Shown: positions 33,976 through 41,472 of the stretch, piece after piece
Layout of the letters: each line of letters opens with the position of its first letter
Numbering within the stretch: position 1 is the stretch's first letter
NCBI GenBank assembly: GCA_003963145.1
Contig: RXJJ01000015.1
Coordinates: 1-64,000 of the forward strand
Source: Bradyrhizobiaceae bacterium
GTDB taxonomy: Bacteria > Pseudomonadota > Alphaproteobacteria > Rhizobiales > Xanthobacteraceae
Length of the DNA stretch: 64,000 bases
Direction of reading: 5' to 3'
Made by a program: the position numbers and the translations under genes
The notes under the pieces: generated by a model
Databases searched by the model: none
Seen by the model: the letters and a program-made list of their open reading frames with translations, nothing else
Told to the model about the DNA's origin: nothing

Positions 33976-34928
33976 TCCGCTCGCTCGTTCTTACTGTAGC
34001 TTTCGCGGGAGTGGCGCTCGTGCTCGGTTCAGTGCTTGAGCCGCGCGGCTACGCTGTCCGTGTTGTTTGTCTTATTCTTCTGGCCGCTTCGCTTGGCCAG
34101 TGCTGGAATATTGTGGGCGGACTCGCCAATCAGATTTCGCTCGGTCATGCGGCATTTTTTGGCATCGGCGCTTACACGTCGACGATGCTGCAGATCAATT
34201 ACGGGCTGTCGCCATGGTTCGGTTTGCCGCTCGGCATGGCGTTGGCGGCAATTGTCGGCGTTCTTATCTCGCTGCCGACCATGCGTCTCAAAGGGTCCTA
34301 TTTCTCGCTGGCGACATTGGCGTTCGGCGAGGCCTGCCGCATCGTGGCCACAGCGGCGACGAGTCTAACGGGCGGTCCTCAGGGTGTCTCGGTGCCGTTT
34401 GTCGGCAATTCGTGGACCATGATGCAATTTCGCGGAGCGGGGGCCTATATCCCGATTTTCGTCGGCCTGTTCGTTGTTGTGTCCGTCGTCTTTATGCTTC
34501 TGGCGCATGGGCGGCTTGGCTACATGCTTCGTGCAATTCGCGAGAATGAAGACGCGGCGGAAGTCGCGGGCATTAACACGCTTGGAATTCGTCTGGCCGG
34601 CTCTGGAATTTCCGCCGCTCTGACGGCTGCGGCTGGCACCATGTTTGCTCAATTCACGTTCTTCATCGATCCCGATATCGTATTCAGCATGAGCAGCATT
34701 TCCATCCGTGCCGCCTTAATCGCAATTCTGGGTGGTGTCGGAACGCTCGCGGGCCCTGTGATCGGAGCCCTCATTATCGTGCCGCTTGAGGAAATTCTCA
34801 GCGCGTATCTGTCAAACCGGGCAGCCGGCATCGCGCCGCTGATCTTCGGACTCATTCTGATCGGCATCGTGATCTGGCGGCCGACAGGTCTTGTCTCCCT
34901 GTTCGTCCGGAAACGGGAGGCGGCATGA
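33972..34928 (+). CDS. Branched-chain-type ABC permease (LivM-like)
   Basis: A 318-residue permease starting at the ATGA overlap with the LivH-like gene; a much longer open frame upstream is only the shadow of that gene. LivM landmarks are GQCWNIVGGLANQISLGHAA and FFGIGAYTSTMLQI, then the EAA-like GRLGYMLRAIRENEDAAEVA loop and GGVGTLAGPVIGALIIVPLE. It pairs with the LivH-like subunit in the inner membrane. Confidence 0.92.
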   Translation: MIRSLVLTVAFAGVALVLGSVLEPRGYAVRVVCLILLAASLGQCWNIVGGLANQISLGHAAFFGIGAYTSTMLQINYGLSPWFGLPLGMALAAIVGVLISLPTMRLKGSYFSLATLAFGEACRIVATAATSLTGGPQGVSVPFVGNSWTMMQFRGAGAYIPIFVGLFVVVSVVFMLLAHGRLGYMLRAIRENEDAAEVAGINTLGIRLAGSGISAALTAAAGTMFAQFTFFIDPDIVFSMSSISIRAALIAILGGVGTLAGPVIGALIIVPLEEILSAYLSNRAAGIAPLIFGLILIGIVIWRPTGLVSLFVRKREAA

Positions 34929-35656
34929 CGCCAATTCTCGATGTCTCGGGTTTGACGATCCGCTTCGGTGGCCTGGTCGCGCTGTCGAACGTCAGTTTTT
35001 CGATACAGCCGGGCGAAATCGTCGGACTGATCGGGCCGAACGGTGCGGGCAAGACAACGCTCTTCAGTTCGCTGGTTGGCCTCAATCGTCTTAACGCGGG
35101 CGAAATTCGTTTCGAGGGCCAGAAGGTTGACGGCTTGCGCCCTTATCGTATCTCCCGTCTCGGAATGACGAAAACATTCCAGAACACGGCGCTGTTTCCG
35201 GCGATGACCCTTTTCGAGAATGTCGTGACTGCGGCAGCCGTCCGCATGCCGCTGCGCGAGGCCCGGGCGGTCGCGCGCGCATGCCTGGAAAAGGTCGGCA
35301 TGGAAGATGCCGGCGATACCGATGTGGACGATTTGACCTTTCCCCAGAAAGCATTGGGAGAAGTCGCCCGCGCTCTGGCGACGGCTCCGAAAATCCTGCT
35401 GCTCGATGAGGTGATGGCCGCGCTGACGCCCACGGAAATGGACGCGGTCATCGCGACCTTGCGAGATTTACGCAGCCGTGAAGGCATCACTCTGGTGATC
35501 GTCGAACATCACATGCGAGCGATCATGCAGGTTTCGGAGAGAATCCTGGTTCTGAATTTCGGGCAATTGATCGCGAGCGGCACACCGGCCGAAGTCTCGA
35601 AAAATCCCGACGTCATTACTGCTTATCTGGGGCAGAGCGATGCTTCGCATTCGTAA
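34925..35656 (+). CDS. Branched-chain-type ABC ATPase (LivG-like)
   Basis: A 243-residue ATPase, four-base overlap with the preceding gene. Walker A is GPNGAGKT and Walker B is LLLDEVMAALTPTE, the DEVMA form common in LivG proteins. The signature motif is degenerate: LTFPQKALGEVARAL in place of LSGGQ. Variation here is known in LivG homologues, but only the LivF partner carries a canonical LSGGE signature, so the two sites are not equal. It overlaps the LivF-like gene by 17 bases. Confidence 0.91.
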   Translation: MTPILDVSGLTIRFGGLVALSNVSFSIQPGEIVGLIGPNGAGKTTLFSSLVGLNRLNAGEIRFEGQKVDGLRPYRISRLGMTKTFQNTALFPAMTLFENVVTAAAVRMPLREARAVARACLEKVGMEDAGDTDVDDLTFPQKALGEVARALATAPKILLLDEVMAALTPTEMDAVIATLRDLRSREGITLVIVEHHMRAIMQVSERILVLNFGQLIASGTPAEVSKNPDVITAYLGQSDASHS

Positions 35657-36341
35657 CCTCAGCGGCGGATACGGGCACCGCACCGTCATCTCGGACATCG
35701 GGCTCGATGTTTCGGACGGCGAGACCGTGGCGTTGCTCGGCGCCAACACGGCGGGGAAGACGACCTTGATCCGCGCCATCGTGGGTTCGCTGCCTGTCGT
35801 CAGGGGCGAGATATCTTTCGGCGGGCAGGACATCATCCGCTTGCCCGGCCATCAGCGGGTTGCGCTGGGGATTGCCTGTGTCCCCGAAGGCCGGCACGTA
35901 TTCAACCGGATGAGCGTGATCGATAATCTGATGATGGGCGCCTATTATCGCCGCTCGGAAAATCTCGCTCCCGATCTTGCTGATTGCTATGCGCTCTTTC
36001 CGCGCGTCGAGGAACGCCGCGAGCAGGCCGCAGGCACCCTGTCGGGTGGCGAGCAGCAGATGGTCGCCATCTGCCGCGCGTTGATGGCAAAACCGAAACT
36101 GCTCGTTCTCGATGAGCCGAGCCACGGTCTGGCACCGCTGATGGTTGAGGAAGTGCATTCGGCGATCCGTAAGGTCAACGCGCGCGGCATCGGTGTGTTG
36201 CTGGTCGAGCAGAATGTCACCAGCGCGCTCAAGGTCGTGGATCGCGGCTATGTGCTGGAAAGCGGGGTTATCGCGCTCTCCGGAACGAGCCGCGAGTTGC
36301 AGGCCAATGACGAGGTGCGTCGCACCTATCTCGGAATCTAG
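35640..36341 (+). CDS. Branched-chain-type ABC ATPase (LivF-like)
   Basis: A 233-residue ATPase. Walker A reads GANTAGKT, with Thr in place of the usual Gly at the fourth position, still fitting GxxxxGK[ST]. The signature is LSGGEQQM, Walker B LLVLDEPSHGLAPL, and the ending RRTYLGI is typical of LivF. Its 5' end lies inside the LivG-like gene by 17 bases. The nitrilase begins 16 bases after its stop, with a strong GGAACGGAGG ribosome site, so one transcript is likely. Confidence 0.92.
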   Translation: MLRIRNLSGGYGHRTVISDIGLDVSDGETVALLGANTAGKTTLIRAIVGSLPVVRGEISFGGQDIIRLPGHQRVALGIACVPEGRHVFNRMSVIDNLMMGAYYRRSENLAPDLADCYALFPRVEERREQAAGTLSGGEQQMVAICRALMAKPKLLVLDEPSHGLAPLMVEEVHSAIRKVNARGIGVLLVEQNVTSALKVVDRGYVLESGVIALSGTSRELQANDEVRRTYLGI

Positions 36342-36357
36342 GAACGGAGGATTCGTC

Positions 36358-37293
36358 ATGACGAAATTTACGGTCGCGGTGGTGCAGGCAGCTCCGATCG
36401 CGGGAGATACGGCGGCGACAGTTGCGAAGACCGTCGGCCTGATTGCCGACGCGGAAAAGCGCGGTGCGAAGATTGCCGTTTTTCCGGAGGCCTTCATCGG
36501 AGGTTATCCGAAGGGTGCCGATTTCCATATCTTCATCGGATCGCGGACGCCCGAAGGGCGGCAGGAGTACGCCAATTACTGGGCCCGGGCCATTTCCGTG
36601 CCGGGACCGGAAACAAAGGCGATAGGCGACGCCACGCGTGACGCAAAGATGTTTGTTACCATCGGCGTGATCGAGCGGGACGGCGGAACGCTTTACTGTA
36701 CCGCGTTGTTTTTTGGTCCCGACGGTGCTCTGCTTGGCAAACACCGCAAACTGATGCCGACCGCCGCCGAACGCCTTTGCTGGGGCTTTGGCGATGGCTC
36801 GACACTGACAACGGTGGATACGCCGTGGGGCAAAATGGGGGCCGTGATCTGCTGGGAAAATTACATGCCGCTGCTGCGGATGGCGATGTACAGCAAGGGC
36901 ATCGCGATTTACTGCACGCCGACAGCGGACGATCGCGAGAGCTGGACATCGAGCATGCGCCATATCGCGCTCGAGGGACGATGTTTCGTGCTCTCGTCCT
37001 GTCAGTATCTGACTCGCGCGGATTTTCCTCAGGACATGCATAACCAGATTTCTGACGAGAAGGATCACGTGTTGATGCGCGGAGGCAGCGTGATCATCGA
37101 CCCGCTCGGACGGATTCTGGCGGGCCCCGATTTCAACGGCGAGACCATTCTCACGGCCGAACTCGACTCCGAGGATATTCCGCGCAGCCAGTTCGATTTC
37201 GACGCGGTTGGCCACTATGCACGCCCGGATGTGTTTAAGCTTATCGTCAACGAGCAGCCCACGCCTGCGGTGGTTCCACTCGCCGCGGAGTGA
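36358..37293 (+). CDS. Nitrilase with canonical CWENYMPL motif
   Basis: A 311-residue nitrilase, expected to convert a nitrile to the carboxylic acid plus ammonia in the cytoplasm. The triad is complete: Glu44 in VFPEAFIGGYPKG, Lys131 in GKHRKLMPTAAERLCWG and Cys165 in VICWENYMPLLR. These long motifs are those of true nitrilases (EC 3.5.5.1), clearer than in the other two genes of this window. It follows the LivF-like gene with a strong ribosome site and abuts an aldoxime dehydratase gene (stop and next GTG overlap), the classical aldoxime-to-nitrile-to-acid pair. Substrates are likely aryl- or alkyl-acetonitriles, by analogy only. Confidence 0.95.
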   Translation: MTKFTVAVVQAAPIAGDTAATVAKTVGLIADAEKRGAKIAVFPEAFIGGYPKGADFHIFIGSRTPEGRQEYANYWARAISVPGPETKAIGDATRDAKMFVTIGVIERDGGTLYCTALFFGPDGALLGKHRKLMPTAAERLCWGFGDGSTLTTVDTPWGKMGAVICWENYMPLLRMAMYSKGIAIYCTPTADDRESWTSSMRHIALEGRCFVLSSCQYLTRADFPQDMHNQISDEKDHVLMRGGSVIIDPLGRILAGPDFNGETILTAELDSEDIPRSQFDFDAVGHYARPDVFKLIVNEQPTPAVVPLAAE

Positions 37294-37298
37294 AAGGC

Positions 37299-38366
37299 AT
37301 GGTTTTCCACGTCGAATATCCAAGGATCATCCCGGAACGGAAGCCGCCTGGGCACCAGCCCGCGGCGCCGCGCTACACCTTGCGCTGGCATGACCCCGTG
37401 GAGACGATGGTCAGCGAATATTACGGGATGCAGCAGGCGGATCTGGGTTGGAAGTCACAGCGGCAATTCTTTGAACAGGTGCAGGCGAGCTTCTCACATG
37501 CCGATGGACCGGCGGCTCACGAAGTCATGCGGTTCACCGACGAGGCGGGCGAGACCAACGCCGTGGTCGTCGCCTACTGGCTCGATGCCACGCGTCATGC
37601 GCGCTGGGGCCTGTCGGCTGATTTCCCCAAATGGTTCGCGGCGCGGGAACGCATCGAGGGTGGTGATGTCGGATATTGGAAGGAAACCATCGCGGTCCCT
37701 TACGATCGGCATGAAACGATTTACTCGGCGCCGAACTACCGGATCGGATTTGCGCGAACGCCGAATTCCTCCATCGAGAGCATGACCACGAATGGATATT
37801 TCGGCGCCGCGCGCGACCGGATCCCGGTTTCCGCGATAGACCCGCTCGAAAGTCCGTTGCGCGGTAGCCCGCCCAAGACCCGGACGGTTGAGAGCCGACG
37901 CCGCAGGCTGCGCGTTTCGACGCCGCTCAACATGACGGCGCTCCGGTCTGGTCAATATTGGGTTGGAGCAGGAGTTGAGCAGCTCGGCGACTATCAGGAA
38001 AACCTGCAGCCGAAATTGATGCGCGGCATGAACTTCCTGCTCGATAACAAGGAGGAGACCGGTACTCTTGCTCTACGTGTTATGACCAACCTCGACGCGG
38101 ACGGAAAGGATCGAGCCGAGACCTCGGTGCTGGCGTATTTTTTGTCGCTCGACCAACTCGAGGACTGGTCAAAATCACACGTCACTCATCTCGATATTTA
38201 TCGCCATGCCATCGCGATGAACCGGAAATTCAAGGACAAACGCGAAGTGGTGACGTGGCATGAGGTCTTTGTAATGCCCGAAGCGACCAGCTTCGAGTAC
38301 GTCAATTGTCACCCGCGCACCGGCGTTCTTCCGTATTTCGATCTTCTGGAGCCGCTTTCTACCTGA
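37299..38366 (+). CDS. oxd: Heme-containing aldoxime dehydratase
   Basis: A 355-residue aldoxime dehydratase, which removes water from an aldoxime (R-CH=N-OH) to give a nitrile, using ferrous heme b. Residue positions agree with the studied enzymes: the likely proximal heme ligand His297 in SHVTHLDIY, the catalytic His321 in TWHEVFVM, Ser217 in ALRSGQYW, and arginines in AARDRIP for the substrate site. The ending FEYVNCHPRTGVL is a family hallmark. I use ATG 37299, with CGGAG eight bases ahead; GTG 37290, overlapping the nitrilase stop, is an alternative adding three residues. It directly feeds the nitrilase encoded just upstream. Confidence 0.95.
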   Translation: MVFHVEYPRIIPERKPPGHQPAAPRYTLRWHDPVETMVSEYYGMQQADLGWKSQRQFFEQVQASFSHADGPAAHEVMRFTDEAGETNAVVVAYWLDATRHARWGLSADFPKWFAARERIEGGDVGYWKETIAVPYDRHETIYSAPNYRIGFARTPNSSIESMTTNGYFGAARDRIPVSAIDPLESPLRGSPPKTRTVESRRRRLRVSTPLNMTALRSGQYWVGAGVEQLGDYQENLQPKLMRGMNFLLDNKEETGTLALRVMTNLDADGKDRAETSVLAYFLSLDQLEDWSKSHVTHLDIYRHAIAMNRKFKDKREVVTWHEVFVMPEATSFEYVNCHPRTGVLPYFDLLEPLST

Positions 38367-38422
38367 GCCTCATTTCGATTCGAGCGGCGTGACCGGATCG
38401 GCGGTCAAATCGATGCGGCGAA

Positions 38423-39457
38423 TTATTTTGTCACGAGCTGTCTTGCCGGCGATCCAGGCTCAGGTGCCGCGGGCGAAATCTGGAATGTGAGCCAGAGATT
38501 CCATCCCTCGGGCCGGTTCTCGGCCGCAAATTCCTTGTAGCCTTTCACGTTGATGTAGCCCTGCATGCCGTTGATCGGGAAGAGATAGCCGATCTGCGGT
38601 CCTATTCCGGCGACGCGCGATTTGAAATCGCCAAGCACCGCGCCTTGGCCACTGTCGGCGGTTAGCTGCTGGAAATAATATCCGACAAGGCCGACCATCC
38701 ACTGTTTCGTAACGAAGTGGGACGCGCCGAGGTCGAGATGAAGATCAATGCCGTTTTGGTACTGGGTATAAGTGTTCTTGAAATTGTACGTGGCTCCCAA
38801 AACCGCGGAAAATTCATTTCCGCTTTGCGGATTGAAGTAGGTGTAGCCAAAGCCACTGTCGATTGCGCCGTGGCCGATGCCGACATTGGCGAGCCGGCCT
38901 TCTTGATAGGCGCCGACCGGAATGCCGCCGGCGCCGTACCACATGAAATTGTTGACACCGTTATTCCACTTCAGGGAGACTTGGGGAACGATGTCGCCGA
39001 AGCCAGTGACCGTATCGGTCCTCGAGCCAGAGATCGAGCCTCCCATTGGACCGGTCAGCGTGGCGTCGATCGACGCTTGGCTGCGTCCTGCAATGCCGAG
39101 CACACTGACTGCGGCCTGCGCGCCCAGGACAGGGGTTGCGAACGTGTAGGTCGGCCCGAATATTCCAAGATCGGCCTGACCCCGGAGGCCAGCAACGACA
39201 GACCCACCATCGGTGAATTTCGCACTCCGGCTCGCGTCGACCGATGTATGATAGTAGAGTGTCGCCCATGACCATCCGGGTACAGCGGGGGCGGCCGCCA
39301 GACTGCCGTTGAGGCCTGGAAGCCAGAAACTGATGCCGCTTTCATCCGCACGCGCGGAGTTCATCAAAAGACAGGGAATTGCAATGACGCTCGAAATCAA
39401 TGCGATGACGCGCCGACCTTTTCGCTCGCGCGCCTGATGTCTCGTAACTCGTTGCAT
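38423..39457 (-). CDS. Outer-membrane beta-barrel of the phenol-degradation (SphA/MetA) family
   Basis: A 344-residue outer-membrane protein with a Sec signal peptide (hydrophobic ALISSVIAIPCLLMNSA, cleavage near ARADES). The mature part is rich in alternating aromatic/small residues and ends with beta-strand-like repeats, e.g. VTGFGDIVPQVSLKWNN and AGIGPQIGYLFPINGMQGYI, as in the MetA-pathway phenol degradation-like/SphA channel family that takes up aromatic or hydrophobic substrates. The start at 39457 follows a run of ten Gs on the coding strand; the open frame extends upstream but without signal-peptide character. It converges on the aldoxime dehydratase 56 bases away, and may be the outer-membrane entry for the aldoxime or nitrile. 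Confidence 0.85.
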   Translation of the reverse strand: MQRVTRHQARERKGRRVIALISSVIAIPCLLMNSARADESGISFWLPGLNGSLAAAPAVPGWSWATLYYHTSVDASRSAKFTDGGSVVAGLRGQADLGIFGPTYTFATPVLGAQAAVSVLGIAGRSQASIDATLTGPMGGSISGSRTDTVTGFGDIVPQVSLKWNNGVNNFMWYGAGGIPVGAYQEGRLANVGIGHGAIDSGFGYTYFNPQSGNEFSAVLGATYNFKNTYTQYQNGIDLHLDLGASHFVTKQWMVGLVGYYFQQLTADSGQGAVLGDFKSRVAGIGPQIGYLFPINGMQGYINVKGYKEFAAENRPEGWNLWLTFQISPAAPEPGSPARQLVTK

Positions 39458-39460
39458 GCG

Positions 39461-39470
39461 CCCCCCCCCC
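39461..39470. repeat. Homopolymer of ten C (ten G on the coding strand)
   Basis: A run of exactly ten C lies three bases upstream of the start codon of the outer-membrane protein. On the coding strand it is GAGGGGGGGGGG, so the run itself forms the ribosome site. Such tracts are prone to slipped-strand length changes, which here would alter ribosome-site spacing. Confidence 0.9.
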
Positions 39471-39691
39471 TCGCTGCGAATTGTCACGAGCACTACGCCT
39501 CCGCGACGAAAAGACAATGCAAAAATTCTCATGACGAGAGATATTCGGTCGGCCAGGTCGCGCACAGGCATCATCATATTTTTCGGCGCTAAATTCTCAT
39601 AACATTGTCCATTCACGGACAATTCCAATATCCTGCGCAACCTACACACATGAAATTTGCGACCTGGTGCCGAGACCAGATAAAATGGCCC

Positions 39692-39810
39692 GCCTGATTT
39701 TCCGCTATCAGGCAGGCTCGGTCGCAACGGTGTTCACGATGCGATGTTTTCGTGAATTCCGATGGCCTGATACGTGAACGAACGATTGGATGCGCAGGCC
39801 GGGCCTGATA
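39692..39810. promoter_or_regulatory. Four GCCTGATA-type half-sites
   Basis: GCCTGATT (39692-39699) and its inverted partner TATCAGGC (39706-39713) form a 7-base perfect inverted repeat with an 8-base spacer (GCCTGAT/ATCAGGC). Two further direct copies, GCCTGATA, are at 39765-39772 and 39803-39810. This density within 120 bases suggests binding of an unidentified regulator controlling one or both divergent genes. Confidence 0.55.
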
Positions 39811-39845
39811 AAAATAAGAGGAGGCCGGACGTCTCGGGAGAGATC

Positions 39846-39908
39846 ATGCTCTTCTGTAGAGATGGACGCCGTGAACCGCTCCCGAATACATGTTGTTTTA
39901 TTCGATAG
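39846..39908 (+). CDS. Possible cysteine-containing leader peptide (20 codons)
   Basis: A 20-codon frame beginning ATG, with GGGAGAG four bases ahead, ending TAG 95 bases before the FGE start. It encodes Cys4 and adjacent Cys16-Cys17, and four arginines. Cysteine clusters in short upstream frames are known in some bacterial leader peptides that sense cysteine or metal supply. The FGE enzyme needs copper and acts on cysteine in sulfatases, which makes the idea attractive, but the frame is short enough to occur by chance and no attenuator hairpin is clear. Confidence 0.25.
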   Translation: MLFCRDGRREPLPNTCCFIR

Positions 39909-40003
39909 GGCGGGTCACAGGCAGAACATCCCTGACGCCGCTCAAAACAATGGTGCCTGGCTGCAAATTATTGGCCGCAGAGATAATCCCGGAGAATTGC
40001 CGA

Positions 40004-40981
40004 ATGCTCCCTGACCTCACCGAGACGAATACTCCGGATCATGCCGGCAGATTTCGCGGCATGGTCTGGATTCCGGGGGGTACCTTCCGCATGGGATCGG
40101 ATCGTCACTATGCCGAGGAAGCGCCATCGCACCGGGTCACCGTCGACGGCTTCTGGATCGACGTCACGCCGGTGACCAACAAACAGTTCAGGCAGTTCGT
40201 CAAGGCGACAGGCCACGTTACCGTGGCCGAAAAAATACCTGACCCCGCGGATTATCCAGGCGCTCTGCCCGAGATGCTTTATGCGGGATCGCTGGTGTTT
40301 GTGCCGCCGACGCGTGTCGCTAACATGCACGACTGGAGCCAGTGGTGGTCGTTTATGAAAGGCGCGGACTGGCGGCATCCTTATGGACCGAAGTCCAACA
40401 TCAATGCGCTGGACAATCATCCGGTCGTGCATGTCGCTTACGCCGATGCGCTGGCATATGCGAAATGGACTGGTAAGGATTTGCCGACGGAAGCCGAGTG
40501 GGAGTTCGCAGCGCGTGGCGGCCTTGAGGATGCTGAATTCGCCTGGGGCGACGAACTGACGCCGGGCGGAAAGCACATGGCCAACACCTGGCAGGGCGAG
40601 TTTCCGCGCCAGAACACATGTGATGACGGCTTCGAGCGCACATCGCCGGTAACGGCGTTTCCACCGAATGCCTATGGCGCGCATGACATGATCGGAAATG
40701 TCTGGGAATGGACCGACGATTGGTACAGCGCCAGACACGACGCCGATGCGCCCAAGGCGTGCTGCGTTCCGCAAAATCCGCGCGGAGGTCCTGAGGCTGC
40801 AAGTTATGATCCCAGCCAGCCCGCGATCAAGATTCCGCGCAAGGTTCTCAAGGGCGGCTCGCATCTGTGCGCGCCGAATTACTGCCGAAGATATCGGCCC
40901 GCGGCGCGTCACGCCGAGGCGATCGATACCTCGACCAGCCATGTCGGCTTCCGCTGTGTCGTCCGGAAAGGACCGACATGA
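40004..40981 (+). CDS. Formylglycine-generating enzyme (sulfatase-modifying factor)
   Basis: A 325-residue FGE-sulfatase-domain protein. It begins MLPDLTETN with GGAGA eight bases ahead; the frame extends back to 39890 but without conserved residues. Core motifs are WIPGGTFRMGSD, TVDGFWIDVTPVTNKQFRQF, LPTEAEWEFAARGG and NVWEWTDDWY. Both active-site cysteines of true FGEs are present, Cys289 and Cys294 in SHLCAPNYCRRYR, four residues apart as in the Streptomyces and human enzymes. So this should be an active copper-dependent oxidase that turns a sulfatase CxPxR cysteine into formylglycine, not one of the many look-alikes lacking those residues. No sulfatase lies in the window. A deleted HAD gene follows with an ATGA overlap. 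Confidence 0.93.
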   Translation: MLPDLTETNTPDHAGRFRGMVWIPGGTFRMGSDRHYAEEAPSHRVTVDGFWIDVTPVTNKQFRQFVKATGHVTVAEKIPDPADYPGALPEMLYAGSLVFVPPTRVANMHDWSQWWSFMKGADWRHPYGPKSNINALDNHPVVHVAYADALAYAKWTGKDLPTEAEWEFAARGGLEDAEFAWGDELTPGGKHMANTWQGEFPRQNTCDDGFERTSPVTAFPPNAYGAHDMIGNVWEWTDDWYSARHDADAPKACCVPQNPRGGPEAASYDPSQPAIKIPRKVLKGGSHLCAPNYCRRYRPAARHAEAIDTSTSHVGFRCVVRKGPT

Positions 40982-41431
40982 CGCTCCATCGCACCATCGC
41001 TCATCTTGCGGTTGATGACGTGGCTTGCGGTAGCTCACGGCATTCCGCCCGAGCAGGTTGTCGGCTCGTTCGCGGAGGTGAAATTAGAGATCGGCGAGGA
41101 CGGAAAGCCGCGGCTGCAGAAAATCGCCAAGGACGAATTTGTCGATGATGGACCGGGAAAGCCCGTTGGCATCAACCGCTTCATCGGTCGCAGACCGATC
41201 CTCGCCTTCGGCAATTCGGACGGCGATTTGCAGATGCTGCAATGGACGATGGCGGGCGAGGGGCCGCGTTTTGCCGGATTGGTTCATCATACCGATGCGG
41301 AACGTGAGTACGCCTACGATCGCAAGTCGCACATTGGAAAACTCGACAAGGCGCTCGACGAAGCAATGGCGAGAAACTGGGTTGTCGTTGACATGAAGAA
41401 GGATTGGAAAGCGATTTTTCCGGTGGAATGA
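40978..41431 (+). pseudogene. HAD-family phosphatase, internally deleted and frame-shifted
   Basis: Remnant of a secreted HAD-like phosphatase. Its start codon overlaps the FGE stop (ATGA) and opens with a signal-like MTLHRTIAHLAV, then the frame becomes meaningless. The C-terminal half continues in a different frame from about 41037: HGIPPEQVVGSFAEVKLE, PILAFGNSDGDLQMLQWT (HAD motif IV), HHTDAEREYAYDRKS and WVVVDMKKDWKAIFP. The catalytic DxD motif and the cap region, roughly 150-200 residues, are missing. The simplest history is an internal deletion that also changed frame. The C-terminal piece could still be translated from a start at 41006 but could not be an active phosphatase. Confidence 0.82.
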
Positions 41432-41472
41432 GGGAGGCTGCCGCATATCGATAAGGCCACGAAAATAGGGAG

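Larger units (their letters stand above)
39458..40003. other. Divergent non-coding region between outer-membrane gene and FGE gene
   Basis: About 550 bases between two divergent genes. It holds the ten-C tract, four copies of an eight-base half-site (39692-39810), and one possible 20-codon leader frame (39846-39908). No other gene or RNA is recognised. The size suggests at least two promoters. Confidence 0.6.

Noticed and set aside
18807-37293. Idea that the nitrilases and gamma-glutamyltransferases together degrade legume gamma-glutamyl-cyanoalanine
   Set aside because: It fits the enzyme classes, but there is no shared operator, the nitrilase motifs do not point to cyanoalanine, and no aspartate/asparagine step is linked; kept only as speculation.
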